From the NCBI GenBank assembly GCA_963829995.1, contig CAWHKW010000009.1, positions 1-64,000 of the forward strand: a stretch of DNA of 64,000 nucleotides, in the 5' to 3' direction. Of this stretch, positions 36,883 through 46,405 are shown piece after piece. The stretch comes from JACCZX01 sp963829995. Its GTDB lineage: Bacteria > Pseudomonadota > Gammaproteobacteria > Burkholderiales > Burkholderiaceae_F. Within the stretch, counting starts at the first letter, position 1; each line of letters begins with the position of its first letter. The position numbers were made by a program, and so were the translations under genes. A model generated the notes under the pieces. The model was not told where the DNA came from. It made no database searches and was given only the letters and a program-made list of their open reading frames with translations.

Positions 36883-37434
36883 CTACTGATTCTTGCGTTG
36901 TTGCCATTGCACGTCGGCACCGCCGGCATGGCGGTTTAGAACGCGCGCCAGAACAAACAACAGATCGGAAAGGCGATTCAAATATTGCCGCGGGGCATCG
37001 TTCAGCGCGTCCTGCTTGCCCAGCGCAACCAGCGAGCGTTCGGCACGCCGGCAAACGGTTCGACAAACGTGCGCCATCGCAGCGGCAGAAGAGCCGCCGG
37101 GCAAAATGAACTCGGCAAGGCGCGGCAAGTCGGAGTTGTAGTGCGCGAGCCGGGCATCGAGCCGCGCGACTTGCTTGTCGCTGATCATCGAATACCCAGG
37201 GATCGCCAGCTCGCCGCCCAGATCGAACAGATCATTCTGAATCTCGGCAAGATCAATGCGCACCTGGTTCGATAGCTCGCTGGTCAACAGCACACCGATC
37301 GTCGAGTTGAGCTCGTCCACGTCACCCAGCGCCGCCACTCGCAGGTGATCCTTGCCGACACGAGTGCCATCGCCCAGTCCGGTGGTGCCGTCATCGCCGG
37401 TGCGCGTTGCAATCTGAGACAGTCGATTGCCCAT
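36883..37434 (-). CDS. Cob(I)yrinic acid a,c-diamide adenosyltransferase (PduO type)
   Basis: Transfers the adenosyl group of ATP to cob(I)alamin, making adenosylcobalamin. The 183-residue product begins with the ATP-binding segment TRTGDDGTTGLGDGTRVGKD and contains ALGDVDELNSTIG, FILPGGSSAAAMAHVCRTVCRRAER and YLNRLSDLLFVLAR, all PduO/MMAB signatures. The ATG at 37434 was chosen because the conserved N-terminus begins there. It is divergent from the GlcD-like oxidase gene. Confidence 0.95.
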   Translation of the reverse strand: MGNRLSQIATRTGDDGTTGLGDGTRVGKDHLRVAALGDVDELNSTIGVLLTSELSNQVRIDLAEIQNDLFDLGGELAIPGYSMISDKQVARLDARLAHYNSDLPRLAEFILPGGSSAAAMAHVCRTVCRRAERSLVALGKQDALNDAPRQYLNRLSDLLFVLARVLNRHAGGADVQWQQRKNQ

Positions 37435-37478
37435 AGAATTGCCCTTAACGGTCTGCACATCAGACCCAGGACACTATT

Positions 37479-38888
37479 ATGAATGCGCCAGTATTACCTC
37501 ACGTTTTGCGCAAGCCGTTGCCAGCGGAATTCCTGGATGCCTTGCAAGCGGTTTTCGGCGCGCGCCTGTCGACCGCCGACGCGGTACGCGAGCATCACGG
37601 TCGCGACGAGTCGCCGTACCCGCCGATGCCGCCGGACGCGGTGGTATTCGCCAAATCGACCGATGAAGTCGCCTCGCTGGTCGGCCTTTGTGTGCGTTAC
37701 CGCGTCCCGTTGATTCCGTACGGAGTCGGATCGTCGCTCGAAGGGCATCTGCTTGCTTTGCAGGGCGGTGTGTGCGTCGATCTGTCGCAGATGAATCAGG
37801 TGCTCGCGGTCCATTCCGAGGACCTCACCGTCACAGTGCAAGCCGGCGTCACACGCAAGCAGCTGAATCAGCACCTGCGCGATACGGGTTTCTTTTTTCC
37901 GATCGACCCGGGCGCCGATGCCACGCTCGGCGGCATGACAGCGACCGGAGCATCCGGCACCAACGCAGTTCGCTACGGCACGATGCGCGAGAACGTCCTG
38001 GCGCTGACGGTCGTGACAGGTGAAGGCAAAGTAGTGCGCACCGCTCGCCGAGCGAAAAAATCGAGCGCTGGGTATGACCTCACGCGCCTCTTCGTCGGCA
38101 GCGAAGGCACACTCGGCGTCATCACCGAGATCACGCTGCGCATATATCCGCAGCCGGAAGCGGTTTCGGCTGCGTCGTGTTCGTTTCCTACCGTCGAAGA
38201 TGCGGTGCAGACAACGATCGCAACAATACAAATGGGGATTCCGATCGCGCGCTGCGAATTGCTCGACGCGCTGACGGTCAAGGCAGTCAATGCGCGCGAC
38301 AAGCTCGGGCTGCCCGAGATGCCGCTGTTGCTGTTCGAGTTTCACGGTTCGGAAGCCAGCGTTGCCGAGCAGGCGGCAGCAGTCGAGGAAATTGCACGCG
38401 AGCACGGCGCCGCCGCATTCGACTGGGCGACACGTCCGGAAGACCGGACCCGCCTATGGGAAGCGCGGCACAACGCGTACTTCGCGTGTCTGCAACTGAA
38501 GCCGGGGTGTCGCAGCTTCACGACCGACGTGTGCGTGCCGATCTCGCGACTCGCCGAGTGCATCGCCGAGACGGTTCGCGACACCGAGGAATCGTTTCTG
38601 CCGGCACCGATCCTCGGGCACGTCGGCGACGGCAACTTTCATTGCGCGATCCTGGCCGACACATCGAAGTCGAACGAGCTGGCCGAAGCCGAGCGGCTGA
38701 ATAAATTGATCGTCACGCGCGCGCTGGCGATGGACGGCACGTGTACCGGGGAACACGGTGTCGGCATGCACAAGATGGAGTTTCTGCGCGAAGAACACGG
38801 CGATGACGCGCTCGAACTGATGGCGCGCATCAAGCGATCGTTCGATCCGCTGGATATTCTGAATCCGGGCAAGGTCGTGCGCGTTTGA
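37479..38888 (+). CDS. FAD-linked oxidase of the GlcD / D-lactate dehydrogenase family
   Basis: A 469-residue flavoprotein with the PCMH-type FAD domain (VPLIPYGVGSSLEGHLLALQGGVCVDLSQMN, then GADATLGGMTATGASGTNAVRYGTM and FVGSEGTLGVITEITLRIYP) and the C-terminal FAD-oxidase domain ending GTCTGEHGVGMHK and LDILNPGKVV. Such enzymes oxidise D-lactate, D-2-hydroxyglutarate or glycolate. Unlike the glcD at 48.7 kb it has no E/F partners nearby, so it resembles the stand-alone D-lactate dehydrogenase (cytochrome-linked) type. Confidence 0.92.
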   Translation: MNAPVLPHVLRKPLPAEFLDALQAVFGARLSTADAVREHHGRDESPYPPMPPDAVVFAKSTDEVASLVGLCVRYRVPLIPYGVGSSLEGHLLALQGGVCVDLSQMNQVLAVHSEDLTVTVQAGVTRKQLNQHLRDTGFFFPIDPGADATLGGMTATGASGTNAVRYGTMRENVLALTVVTGEGKVVRTARRAKKSSAGYDLTRLFVGSEGTLGVITEITLRIYPQPEAVSAASCSFPTVEDAVQTTIATIQMGIPIARCELLDALTVKAVNARDKLGLPEMPLLLFEFHGSEASVAEQAAAVEEIAREHGAAAFDWATRPEDRTRLWEARHNAYFACLQLKPGCRSFTTDVCVPISRLAECIAETVRDTEESFLPAPILGHVGDGNFHCAILADTSKSNELAEAERLNKLIVTRALAMDGTCTGEHGVGMHKMEFLREEHGDDALELMARIKRSFDPLDILNPGKVVRV

Positions 38889-38904
38889 GGCGACGTGCAG
38901 ATCG

Positions 38905-40770
38905 TCAGGTCTTGATACCCAGCGCGGAGCGTTGCGACTCGCTCAGCCCGCCGAGCACGTCGGCTGCGTGATCATGTCCCTGCGTGACGATCTGATCGAA
39001 GCGCGACCATTGAAGCAACCCGACCCGTTGCAGTGGCGGACTGAAATATAGATCGGTCAGCTGGCGCAGTTGCTGCTGGCGCGATGTGCTGTACAAAATG
39101 GTCACGTTGAGCAGGTACGCCATTAACGACGGCAGCCGGTAGCGCCGCTTGCTGCGCGGCCGCAGCCGGTCGCGCAGCAGCGTCCACGCGCCAGGCACCT
39201 CGTCGAAGTCCAGCCGGCGTGCAGTGCGCGCACCCAAATCGACGCCGATCACCGTGCCGACGCCGCGCATGTCGCGCATCACATCGACCGGAAAGTTGTT
39301 GAAGGTGCCGCCGTCGCACAGCAGATCCCCGTCGTGCACTACCGGGGGCAATGCGCCGGGAATCGCGATGCTTGCCAGAAGCGCCCGTGCGAGGTCGCCG
39401 TGGCGCACCTGCTGTTCGCGCGCCTGTGAATAGTTGGTCGCAACGCAGAAGTACGTCTTCCACAGATCCTCGATAGCGATTCGAGCGCCTACGAGTTCAC
39501 CGAGCGATGTTTCGATCGCAGCTTTTACCCGCTGGCCTTTGATCAGCGAGATCAGCGGCAACCAGGTGTAGTCGCCGGTCGGATTGGTGCTGAACCCTTT
39601 ACGCGCGATGTCGATTGCTTTTTCGACTGGGGGATCAGCCGCCACCATGGCCGCCAACACGGCACCGATGCTGGTGCCGCCGACGCAATCGATTTCGACG
39701 CCGTGCTGATGCAGAGCGCGCCAAACACCGAGGTGCGCAAAGCCGCGCGCACCGCCACCGGCGAACACAAGCCCGACCGCTTTGCGTGCCAACAGCCGGG
39801 CCAGGCGAGCAATATCGCGCTCGAGTTCCGGACGGAGGTGAACATGCGCCGTGACCGGACGACGCGCCAGCCATTCGCGCGTGCCGCGCGGCGTCACCAG
39901 GTCAGCCGGGTGGAGCAACAGCAGAATCTCGGCCGCCTCGCTACGTGCCGGGCGCTGGGTCAGACACGCTTGCTCAATCGCGTGCACTGCAGGTGGTTGC
40001 GCTGCTTCGGCCACCAGCAGTATTTCATCGCTGTGACTGATGCAACGCTGCGTCCACGGCCCGGGCGTCACCTGCGCCAGCAACAGGACGAAGTCGTGCT
40101 CGGCTTCGATCGCATCGAGGGCCAGGGCGATGTTCCTGTCCGCATGCGCGCCGGTGCTCAGTGCGATGCCCGGCTCGCCTAGTGCGCGGTCGATTTCTGC
40201 CGCGTCGACCACGCGCACGCGCCCGAACCGTTCTAGCTGTTGCGCCAACCGCCGCGCGAAACCATCCAGTGCAATGCCATTCGTGATTGGTAGCAGACCC
40301 ACCGTGACGGGTGCCGCCACCGGCAGCCGTTGATGCTCGGTCTGCAGACGGCGAATGATCTGGCGCGTAAAAATGATCGAGGCTTGCGGGCTGAGTCCGA
40401 GCAACTGGTCGAAGTGTTGCTTGTTCAGCTTTACCAGCACCGAGTCACGCAACGCGATGACGGTGGCCGATCGAGGCTCACCCGTATACAGGCTCATCTC
40501 GCCGATGACTTCACCGCGCGCCATCTCGCGCACCATGCGTTGCTCACCTGCTTCGTCGCGCACGTAAACGCGCAGCCGCCCACTGATGCAGAGATAGGCA
40601 GAATCTCCCGCCGCGCCCTGCTCCATCAGCACTTCGCCGCCGGCAAGTTCGAGCCACTGCAGATGCTGCTGCAGAAAGGCGATCGCCGCGGGTGCGTCTC
40701 CCAGTAGCGCTGTCAACTGCTGCGCGAGCAACGCATCTCGATGCGGCGGCCTTGCCGCGTGGTTAGTCAT
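38905..40770 (-). CDS. Patatin-like phospholipase with N-terminal cyclic nucleotide-binding domain
   Basis: The 621-residue product has a cNMP-binding domain at about 15-130, with the phosphate-binding cassette IGEMSLYTGEPRSATV at 89-104. A middle P-loop-like region (150-300) follows, then a patatin domain with GGGARG at 338-343, nucleophile S367 in GTSIG and catalytic D486 in DGG. This is the neuropathy target esterase-like layout: a lysophospholipase gated by cyclic nucleotide. It precedes no partner closely but follows the SulP gene on the same strand after 12 bases, so both may be cotranscribed. Confidence 0.93.
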   Translation of the reverse strand: MTNHAARPPHRDALLAQQLTALLGDAPAAIAFLQQHLQWLELAGGEVLMEQGAAGDSAYLCISGRLRVYVRDEAGEQRMVREMARGEVIGEMSLYTGEPRSATVIALRDSVLVKLNKQHFDQLLGLSPQASIIFTRQIIRRLQTEHQRLPVAAPVTVGLLPITNGIALDGFARRLAQQLERFGRVRVVDAAEIDRALGEPGIALSTGAHADRNIALALDAIEAEHDFVLLLAQVTPGPWTQRCISHSDEILLVAEAAQPPAVHAIEQACLTQRPARSEAAEILLLLHPADLVTPRGTREWLARRPVTAHVHLRPELERDIARLARLLARKAVGLVFAGGGARGFAHLGVWRALHQHGVEIDCVGGTSIGAVLAAMVAADPPVEKAIDIARKGFSTNPTGDYTWLPLISLIKGQRVKAAIETSLGELVGARIAIEDLWKTYFCVATNYSQAREQQVRHGDLARALLASIAIPGALPPVVHDGDLLCDGGTFNNFPVDVMRDMRGVGTVIGVDLGARTARRLDFDEVPGAWTLLRDRLRPRSKRRYRLPSLMAYLLNVTILYSTSRQQQLRQLTDLYFSPPLQRVGLLQWSRFDQIVTQGHDHAADVLGGLSESQRSALGIKT

Positions 40771-40782
40771 CCGACGAGTGTG

Positions 40783-43056
40783 TCAGCCGACCGCATGCGC
40801 CGCTCGCAGCTCGTCGCTCAGCGAGCGCACGCGCGATGCAAGCAGCAAACTGATGTTCAGTAGCAGCTTGCCGAATACCGCAGGATGCTCGGCCACCAGC
40901 CGCTCGTAAGGCTCGCGCTGCAGTTGGAGCACAAGTGCATCGCTTTCAGCGATCGCATCGGCGGAACGGGCAGCTCCGGCAAGAAGTCCCATATCGCCGA
41001 ACACGACGCCCGGCGCAAATGAAATCAGGCGCCTTCCGTGCGGTGCGTCGGCCTCGATCTGAGAAGCCGACATCCAAATTCCGATCTGCCCTTGCAACAA
41101 GATGTACATGGAATCGCCAGGGTCCCCGAATCGAAACACCATCTCGCCCTTGGCAAAGCGCCGCTCGGTCATCATTGACGCCAGTACAGCGACCTCGTCG
41201 GCGTCGAACCCCGACCCTGCCAAAGCTTCTCCAAGCGTCAGTGGCACATCGTCGATGTCTGCGCGCGTCAGAGTCGCCAGCAACTGGTCCTCGGCGTGTT
41301 CGAGCGCACGGTCGGCGTCCGGAAAAAACTGGGCGTCGGCCAGTCGCTCATGCACGTCCATGTCGCGAATCATGCGCATGCCTTGGTCACGCGGCGACAA
41401 CCCGGCGAACAACAAGTGCTTGCCTGCCCGTCGGACGACGTCGGCCGCTTGCAGCAGTACGCGCGCGCCACTGGCATCGACTTCGGTGACGCGCTCGAAG
41501 TCGATCAAGATCTGATCCGAGACGTGAACCAACCGTTCGATTTCTTCATCAGCCGCCTCCGCCGTTCCGAAGAACAGCGCGCCATCAAGCTCCAACAATG
41601 CGATCCGCTGGCCGTGCATTCGCAGCAGTTCGGCGTCGGCAGCCGGGCGGACTTTGCGCGAGGCCCGATGACTGGCGTGAATGACCTGACGGATTGGAGG
41701 TTTGCTATTGCTGCGGATGAACATCAAGATCGAGACGAGCACGCCGACGCCGATTGCGAGCGGCAGTGAAACGAACACTGCGATTCCCGCGACCACCAGC
41801 ATTACCGCATAACTCTGTGCAAGAGCGCGGGGCATACGCCACCGCAAGCTCTGCCGCAACAAGACGCCGGTGGCACTGCGCGTCCACGCATCGACAAGCG
41901 TGTAAGCAACCGCCGCAAAAACGCCGGCGATCGCCGCCATCGGCACGTTGCTCATCAAGGGCAGACCAACCACCAAGGCAAACAGCAGTCCGATCGCGAA
42001 AAAGAGCCGCGACATACCGGTGGTCCCGCCGGCGTCGACATTGACTTTGCTGCGGCCGACGGCGCCGGCGCCCGCCAGTCCGCCGATGAAGCCAACGGCG
42101 ACGTTGGCGACCCCCTGTTGAAGTAGTGCACGTCCGCGGTCGTTGCGTTGATGCGTAAATTCATCGATGGTCGAGCCTGCCAATGCTGTCTGCAGGCTCG
42201 ATACGAACGCGACCGCAGCTGCGAACTGGACGACCACCCACAGCTTGTCGCGCAGCAGGCCATCGCCAAGGCGATCAAATAACGGCGCCATCGCGTCAAT
42301 ACCAGGCCAATCGAAGCGCGGCGCATTGAATAGCGGGCCGAGCGCGCTCGCGAGCGGCGTAAGCGCCAGTAAGTGATGCAGCATGATGGCTGCCAATAGT
42401 CCTATTAGATAGGCCGGCATGCGTCGCGTCCATCGCGGTGGGCGAATTGCGATCAGAAAAGCTGTCAATGCAACGATCGGCGCCAGCGGCTGAGCATTTC
42501 GCCACTCTGCCGCCCCTTGCCCCGCCGGCAAACCGAGCAGATATGGCAGCATCGCCAACACCATCAAAACCGCAGTGCCGTTCATGTAGCCGGCATGAAC
42601 GGGATAAGGCACGTAGCGGACCAAGCCGCCCAGTCTGAGCGATGCAATCAGCACCTGCATGACGCCGGCCAGTGCCGTCCCAAACGCTATGAAAGCCAGC
42701 AGTAACGGTATCGCCGGTCGCCCGTCCGCCGAGAGAAACCGCGGATCAATAACGAGCGCACCAATGAGCGTCGGCACCAGCAGTGCCATGGCGGCGCTGG
42801 GACCGCTTAGCAGCGGCCCGCGGCCACCCAGCACGAACATCGTCCCACTGACAATCGCCGCAGAGCAGACGCCGAGTACGAAACCGAGCGGCGCCTGCTC
42901 TGGCCCGAGTCGTGAGTAGGCAATCAGGCCGTAGCTGCCTTCGATTGCAAGCAGTACAACGGCAGCAGTCAGGCCACCGGCGATGTCCCCCCGCGCAACC
43001 CCGCGGCTTTGGAACAATGATTTCCACCAGCTTGACCGCGCGGCCGTACTACTCAT
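40783..43056 (-). CDS. SulP-family anion transporter with STAS and cyclic nucleotide-binding domains
   Basis: The 757-residue product joins a SulP membrane domain (about 20-420; SYGLIAYSRLGPEQAPLGFV near the start), a STAS domain (about 475-590; LLELDGALFFGTAEAADEEIE, LIDFERVTEVDASGARVLL) and a C-terminal cNMP-binding domain (about 620-740; VVFGDMGLLAGAARSADAIAESD). The cassette has Asp for the usual Glu in FGE. SulP proteins carry bicarbonate, sulfate or dicarboxylates. It is upstream of the patatin gene and may be controlled by the same cyclic nucleotide. Confidence 0.92.
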   Translation of the reverse strand: MSSTAARSSWWKSLFQSRGVARGDIAGGLTAAVVLLAIEGSYGLIAYSRLGPEQAPLGFVLGVCSAAIVSGTMFVLGGRGPLLSGPSAAMALLVPTLIGALVIDPRFLSADGRPAIPLLLAFIAFGTALAGVMQVLIASLRLGGLVRYVPYPVHAGYMNGTAVLMVLAMLPYLLGLPAGQGAAEWRNAQPLAPIVALTAFLIAIRPPRWTRRMPAYLIGLLAAIMLHHLLALTPLASALGPLFNAPRFDWPGIDAMAPLFDRLGDGLLRDKLWVVVQFAAAVAFVSSLQTALAGSTIDEFTHQRNDRGRALLQQGVANVAVGFIGGLAGAGAVGRSKVNVDAGGTTGMSRLFFAIGLLFALVVGLPLMSNVPMAAIAGVFAAVAYTLVDAWTRSATGVLLRQSLRWRMPRALAQSYAVMLVVAGIAVFVSLPLAIGVGVLVSILMFIRSNSKPPIRQVIHASHRASRKVRPAADAELLRMHGQRIALLELDGALFFGTAEAADEEIERLVHVSDQILIDFERVTEVDASGARVLLQAADVVRRAGKHLLFAGLSPRDQGMRMIRDMDVHERLADAQFFPDADRALEHAEDQLLATLTRADIDDVPLTLGEALAGSGFDADEVAVLASMMTERRFAKGEMVFRFGDPGDSMYILLQGQIGIWMSASQIEADAPHGRRLISFAPGVVFGDMGLLAGAARSADAIAESDALVLQLQREPYERLVAEHPAVFGKLLLNISLLLASRVRSLSDELRAAHAVG

Positions 43057-43435
43057 TCACCCCCCGAAGCATCCCGCCGGCGACCTCCAGAACCTAGATC
43101 GCGCCTCTCTACCGAGTGGCGCAGCCGCCCTCGAAGCGCCTCTCCGCGCAAGCCGCGGGCGAGCATAGCAAGGCAGCCGTCATCCATCTGGCGGAGGCTG
43201 GTCGAGGAGTTGCCGACGGATGGCGCACTCTCGCGTTGACTGCATCCCGCGTTTTGGTCATGCTGCGATGCTCAAATTGACGAATTGCGGGACTTCTCCA
43301 TTGCAATTCGCTTTTTGAGCGACGAGAGCGGCAGCCTGAAGGCGCGCCTGTCGCGGGGGACAGAGAGTGTCTTAAGTGTCTTGATTTTCCCCCATGGGTA
43401 GGGGCGCGATGTATTCGCAGTAACAGGAGGATTTT
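43057..43435. promoter_or_regulatory. 379-base intergenic region upstream of the exported protein gene
   Basis: No gene was seen. It contains an inverted pair GAATTGC/GCAATTC followed by CTTTTT (about 43282-43316) and the tandem repeat GTGTCTT AA GTGTCTT (about 43368-43383). The symmetric CCCCCATGGGTAGGGG (43389-43404) sits 31-47 bases before the exported protein start. The latter two may be binding sites for a regulator of that gene. A strong AGGAGG ribosome-binding site follows at 43425-43430. Confidence 0.4.
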
Positions 43436-44359
43436 GTGAAACAGACCGGTCTATTGGTGTCGATTAGTTCAGCGCTGCTGGTTTCCGCGCTTTCGTCTAC
43501 GTCCTACGCCCAGAACACACAGCGTTCTGTGGGCGTAATCGGCGTCCCAGTTGCGGACGCAATCAGCTACAGCGAGCCCGCCCAAAACAAGAAGCCCGCG
43601 CTCGAGAGCGTGATCACCTACCTCGTCACCATCACCTCGGAAAATGGCAACACGTATAACCAGGTGCGGTATGAGCCGACGTTTTACGCGTTGTCTGGCC
43701 CGACTCAGCTTGACTGCGATCTTCATCAAGATCCGGGTTCACCGTGCAAGTTGGACGCCACGGCGGTTCAGGGCGTGGTCTGCAACGTCGGCCAGCTGCA
43801 GGCCCAAACGCCCAGCACGACGTTCGCTATCTTCTTCAAATCGCCGGAGAAACCGGCTAGCGGGGCGCACGGGACTTTCAACCTAGGCGGCAAGGTCTAT
43901 TTCGCGGAGGGCCCCCCGAAGGAAATGCCAAACGCCCCGGTGGATCTCGGCACGAACAGCCCCACCACCGTCAAGAGCGGTGTGCGAAAGGGCGGCGCGT
44001 TGGTCTTCACCGGAACGGGCGGAGTGCCAACCGACACCGACAAGAACGCCTCGCTGCTCAGCGTTCCGGCACTGCCAAGCGGGTACAGCTTCGGCTTCTC
44101 GAAGCTGGAAGAGAACGAGCCATTGACACCACCGACCAGCTGCCCGACGTCGGCCCCTTGCCTGGCCTTCTTCGGCGTTACGGTGACCGACATAGAAAAC
44201 GGGACCAAGATTCGCTTTGCACCCGCCGCCGTCACTGATCCGCTAAAGCAGTACATCGTGGTGACGCTGCGGCGCGACGACACGTTGTTCACGGGCAGCA
44301 TCGCTAAAGCGAGCTTTTATTACCAGCGCCGATGGCACTACGACGTGGGTAAAAGTTGA
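43436..44359 (+). CDS. Exported protein of unknown function, frameshifted near its 3' end
   Basis: The 307-residue product starts at GTG 43436 with AGGAGG five bases upstream. It has a signal peptide (LLVSISSALLVSALSSTSYAQ, cleavage after AQ or AYA) and a mature part rich in Thr, Pro and Val with paired cysteines (CDLH...CKL...VCN, then CPTSAPCLAFF). The first 150 mature residues have the strand pattern of DUF11-like surface domains (ESVITYLVTITSENGNTYNQ). A single extra A at 44351-44354 appears to cut off about 55 C-terminal residues. No family was recognised. It lies beside the cyclase. Confidence 0.7.
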   Translation: MKQTGLLVSISSALLVSALSSTSYAQNTQRSVGVIGVPVADAISYSEPAQNKKPALESVITYLVTITSENGNTYNQVRYEPTFYALSGPTQLDCDLHQDPGSPCKLDATAVQGVVCNVGQLQAQTPSTTFAIFFKSPEKPASGAHGTFNLGGKVYFAEGPPKEMPNAPVDLGTNSPTTVKSGVRKGGALVFTGTGGVPTDTDKNASLLSVPALPSGYSFGFSKLEENEPLTPPTSCPTSAPCLAFFGVTVTDIENGTKIRFAPAAVTDPLKQYIVVTLRRDDTLFTGSIAKASFYYQRRWHYDVGKS

Positions 44360-44525
44360 ACCATGTCAGCAAGCGACTGACCCAATTCCCACCGGCTGGG
44401 ATCGCTGCATCTATGACCGCCGGGTGTTGAAGGTCAGCGACCCCGAAGTTAAGGCGGACCCATCGCTCAAGGGCGTCGCACAAGTCATCATCATCGAGAA
44501 GGAAAACGGCTTCTTCGCCTGGTGA
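44351..44525 (+). pseudogene. Out-of-frame C-terminal remainder of the exported protein gene
   Basis: Removing one A from the run at 44351-44354 continues the previous frame through VEPCQQATDPIPTGWDRC and KGVAQVIIIEKENGFFAW to a TGA at 44523-44525. The joined protein would be 362 residues, and the continuation has normal codon use and two further cysteines. The alternatives are a sequencing error, a real mutation, or recoding. Confidence 0.6.
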
Positions 44526-44543
44526 ACCGCTTCGCCGCAGGAT

Positions 44544-44569
44544 GAAAGCGCGCCTTTTGGCGCGCTTTC
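44544..44569. terminator. Bidirectional intrinsic terminator
   Basis: A 10-11 bp stem, AAAGCGCGCC (44545-44554) with GGCGCGCTTT (44559-44568), has a TTTT loop. It has A-rich and T-rich flanks on both sides, so it can serve the exported protein gene on the plus strand and the cyclase gene on the minus strand, whose stop is at 44570. Confidence 0.8.
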
Positions 44570-46405
44570 TTATTGCGCCATATGTTCGCGCGACCACCGC
44601 TCGAGATGCTCGAGCGATGCGCGGTCGCCCTTACTGCGATACAGCGCACGCGCCTCCGTTAGGGCAGCGCTTGCTCCATCGATTTCATCGGACAGCAGCC
44701 GAGTAACCGCGAGGTCAAAAAGCGCGTCAGCCTGAAGTATCGGCAAACCGGTCTTCCGCGCGATCGTCAAGGCGGACTCGGCAAGTTCCTTCGCTTCATT
44801 GAACTTACCCACCCGAGCAAGAATGGGGGCCCGCACGGTGCGCCATCGCACCTGCGCGTCCAGATCATGCTCGGCGGCGGCCTCTTCCGCTGCAATCGAC
44901 AGGTCGAGTGCCTCTTGATCGCGTCCCTGCTCGCGCACGATACGCGCCAACAGTGCCGCCATCGATGCAAGGAAATAGGTCTCGCCGTGCTCTTGCAGGA
45001 AAGCATAATCCGCCCGCACCTCTGCCTCGCCGCCTGCCAAGTCGCCGGCCAAGAGCTCGACGATGATCACATCCAGGCCGGTTGAAGCCGCATGCACCCC
45101 CTGCCCCAATTCACGAAGCGTACTGCGGGCCTGCCGGTAAAGATCACGGGCGATCTCGAAGTCGCCGTTCATCGCCCTGAGTTGCGCGATACGACATCGA
45201 ATCACGCTGGCGACCTGACGATCGGCCAACCCCCCTGCAAGAATGGCTTCAACGCGGGCTATGGCATCCGGCACTGGAGTCGGGCCGAAGAGCGCGCTGA
45301 GTGATAGACCAAGACCACTTCGCGCGACCATGCGCTGGTTACCCGCTAAGCGTGCATGTTCTGCCACCAGCCCGATGGTTGTGCCTGCTTCATCGAGCCG
45401 CCCCGCGTTCTGGTGCACCAAAGCAATTAGGCGATAACTGTTCGAGAGCTCATCGTGCGCATCGGTGCCGGTCAGCACAGTGATCCCCTCCTGCGCGACG
45501 CGCTGCGCGTCCTCACTCCAGTTGCTGCCGCGCTCGCCGCTGTATAGGCGGATGAACATGCCGACCTGCTCGGCTGCAATCTTGACTCGCGCGAGTTCCT
45601 TCGCCTCCGCCTTTGACAAGCACTCAGCGGCGAGGGTGCGCGCCTCGGCAAAGTCACCCAGTTCGACATGCACTTCGGCATAAGCTGGCAAAAGGCCTAG
45701 ACGAATCTGATCGTCCTCAGACATCAGCTTGATGGCTCGGCTGTAAAGATTTGCTGAGGCGTGCATATCACCACGCTGAAACGCACGTCGACCGGCGGAT
45801 GCCAGCCTTTTTGCCCCGTCTCGGCCGATAGCAGCGCCGGCCTCGTCGATGGGCCCCAGCTCGCCTAGGTACTTGTAAGCCTGCTCCAGGTGATAACCGA
45901 GGATCGCTTCGAATTCCTGGCCACGATCGCTTTCGGCGTTGACCTGGTCGGCCCATTTGACGAACTCGACGTGCATCGTCGCGCGTGCGCGCTTGAGCAA
46001 GCCGTTGTAGACGGTGTCGCGCACCAAGTGATGATCGAAGCGATATCGCGACTCGGAACCGACCGTTGTAGCGGGTCGGATGAAGTGCTTGCGTGACAAC
46101 GCAGTCAGTTGCACTTCGATGCCGTCACGCAGAGGCGGCGGCGCGAGTGCCTGGACAGCGGCCTGTGGAAACTCCAGCCCGATCACCGCGGCCGGCTCTG
46201 CAGCCGCGCGTTCACTGCGCTGCAGATTATCCAAGCGTGCCTCGAGCAGCGCATGGATCGTGGGCGGCACTGCGATGTCAGCCTGCGTCTGAACGCCGAC
46301 CCATTTTTCACCTTCCTGTCGCACGGCGCCCGTGTCGATCAGCATCGCCAGCATCTGTTCGACGTAAAGCGGATTGCCTTCGGCCGCGTCAACAATGCGC
46401 TTCAT
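44570..46405 (-). CDS. C-terminal part (AAA remainder and TPR repeats) of a frameshifted adenylate cyclase-like protein
   Basis: The 611-residue frame continues the protein encoded at 46389-47768. It begins MKRIVDAAEGNPLYVEQML, the sensor-2-like end of the AAA/ATPase domain that always follows LPxxL in this family. It goes on with helical TPR-type repeats (AKRLASAGRRAFQRGDMHASANLYSRAI and many similar units) to an Arg-rich end. It has no start signal of its own. Removing one base at about 46411 joins it to the N-terminal part, giving about 1065 residues, a usual size for cyclase-ATPase-TPR regulators. Confidence 0.85.
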   Translation of the reverse strand: MKRIVDAAEGNPLYVEQMLAMLIDTGAVRQEGEKWVGVQTQADIAVPPTIHALLEARLDNLQRSERAAAEPAAVIGLEFPQAAVQALAPPPLRDGIEVQLTALSRKHFIRPATTVGSESRYRFDHHLVRDTVYNGLLKRARATMHVEFVKWADQVNAESDRGQEFEAILGYHLEQAYKYLGELGPIDEAGAAIGRDGAKRLASAGRRAFQRGDMHASANLYSRAIKLMSEDDQIRLGLLPAYAEVHVELGDFAEARTLAAECLSKAEAKELARVKIAAEQVGMFIRLYSGERGSNWSEDAQRVAQEGITVLTGTDAHDELSNSYRLIALVHQNAGRLDEAGTTIGLVAEHARLAGNQRMVARSGLGLSLSALFGPTPVPDAIARVEAILAGGLADRQVASVIRCRIAQLRAMNGDFEIARDLYRQARSTLRELGQGVHAASTGLDVIIVELLAGDLAGGEAEVRADYAFLQEHGETYFLASMAALLARIVREQGRDQEALDLSIAAEEAAAEHDLDAQVRWRTVRAPILARVGKFNEAKELAESALTIARKTGLPILQADALFDLAVTRLLSDEIDGASAALTEARALYRSKGDRASLEHLERWSREHMAQ

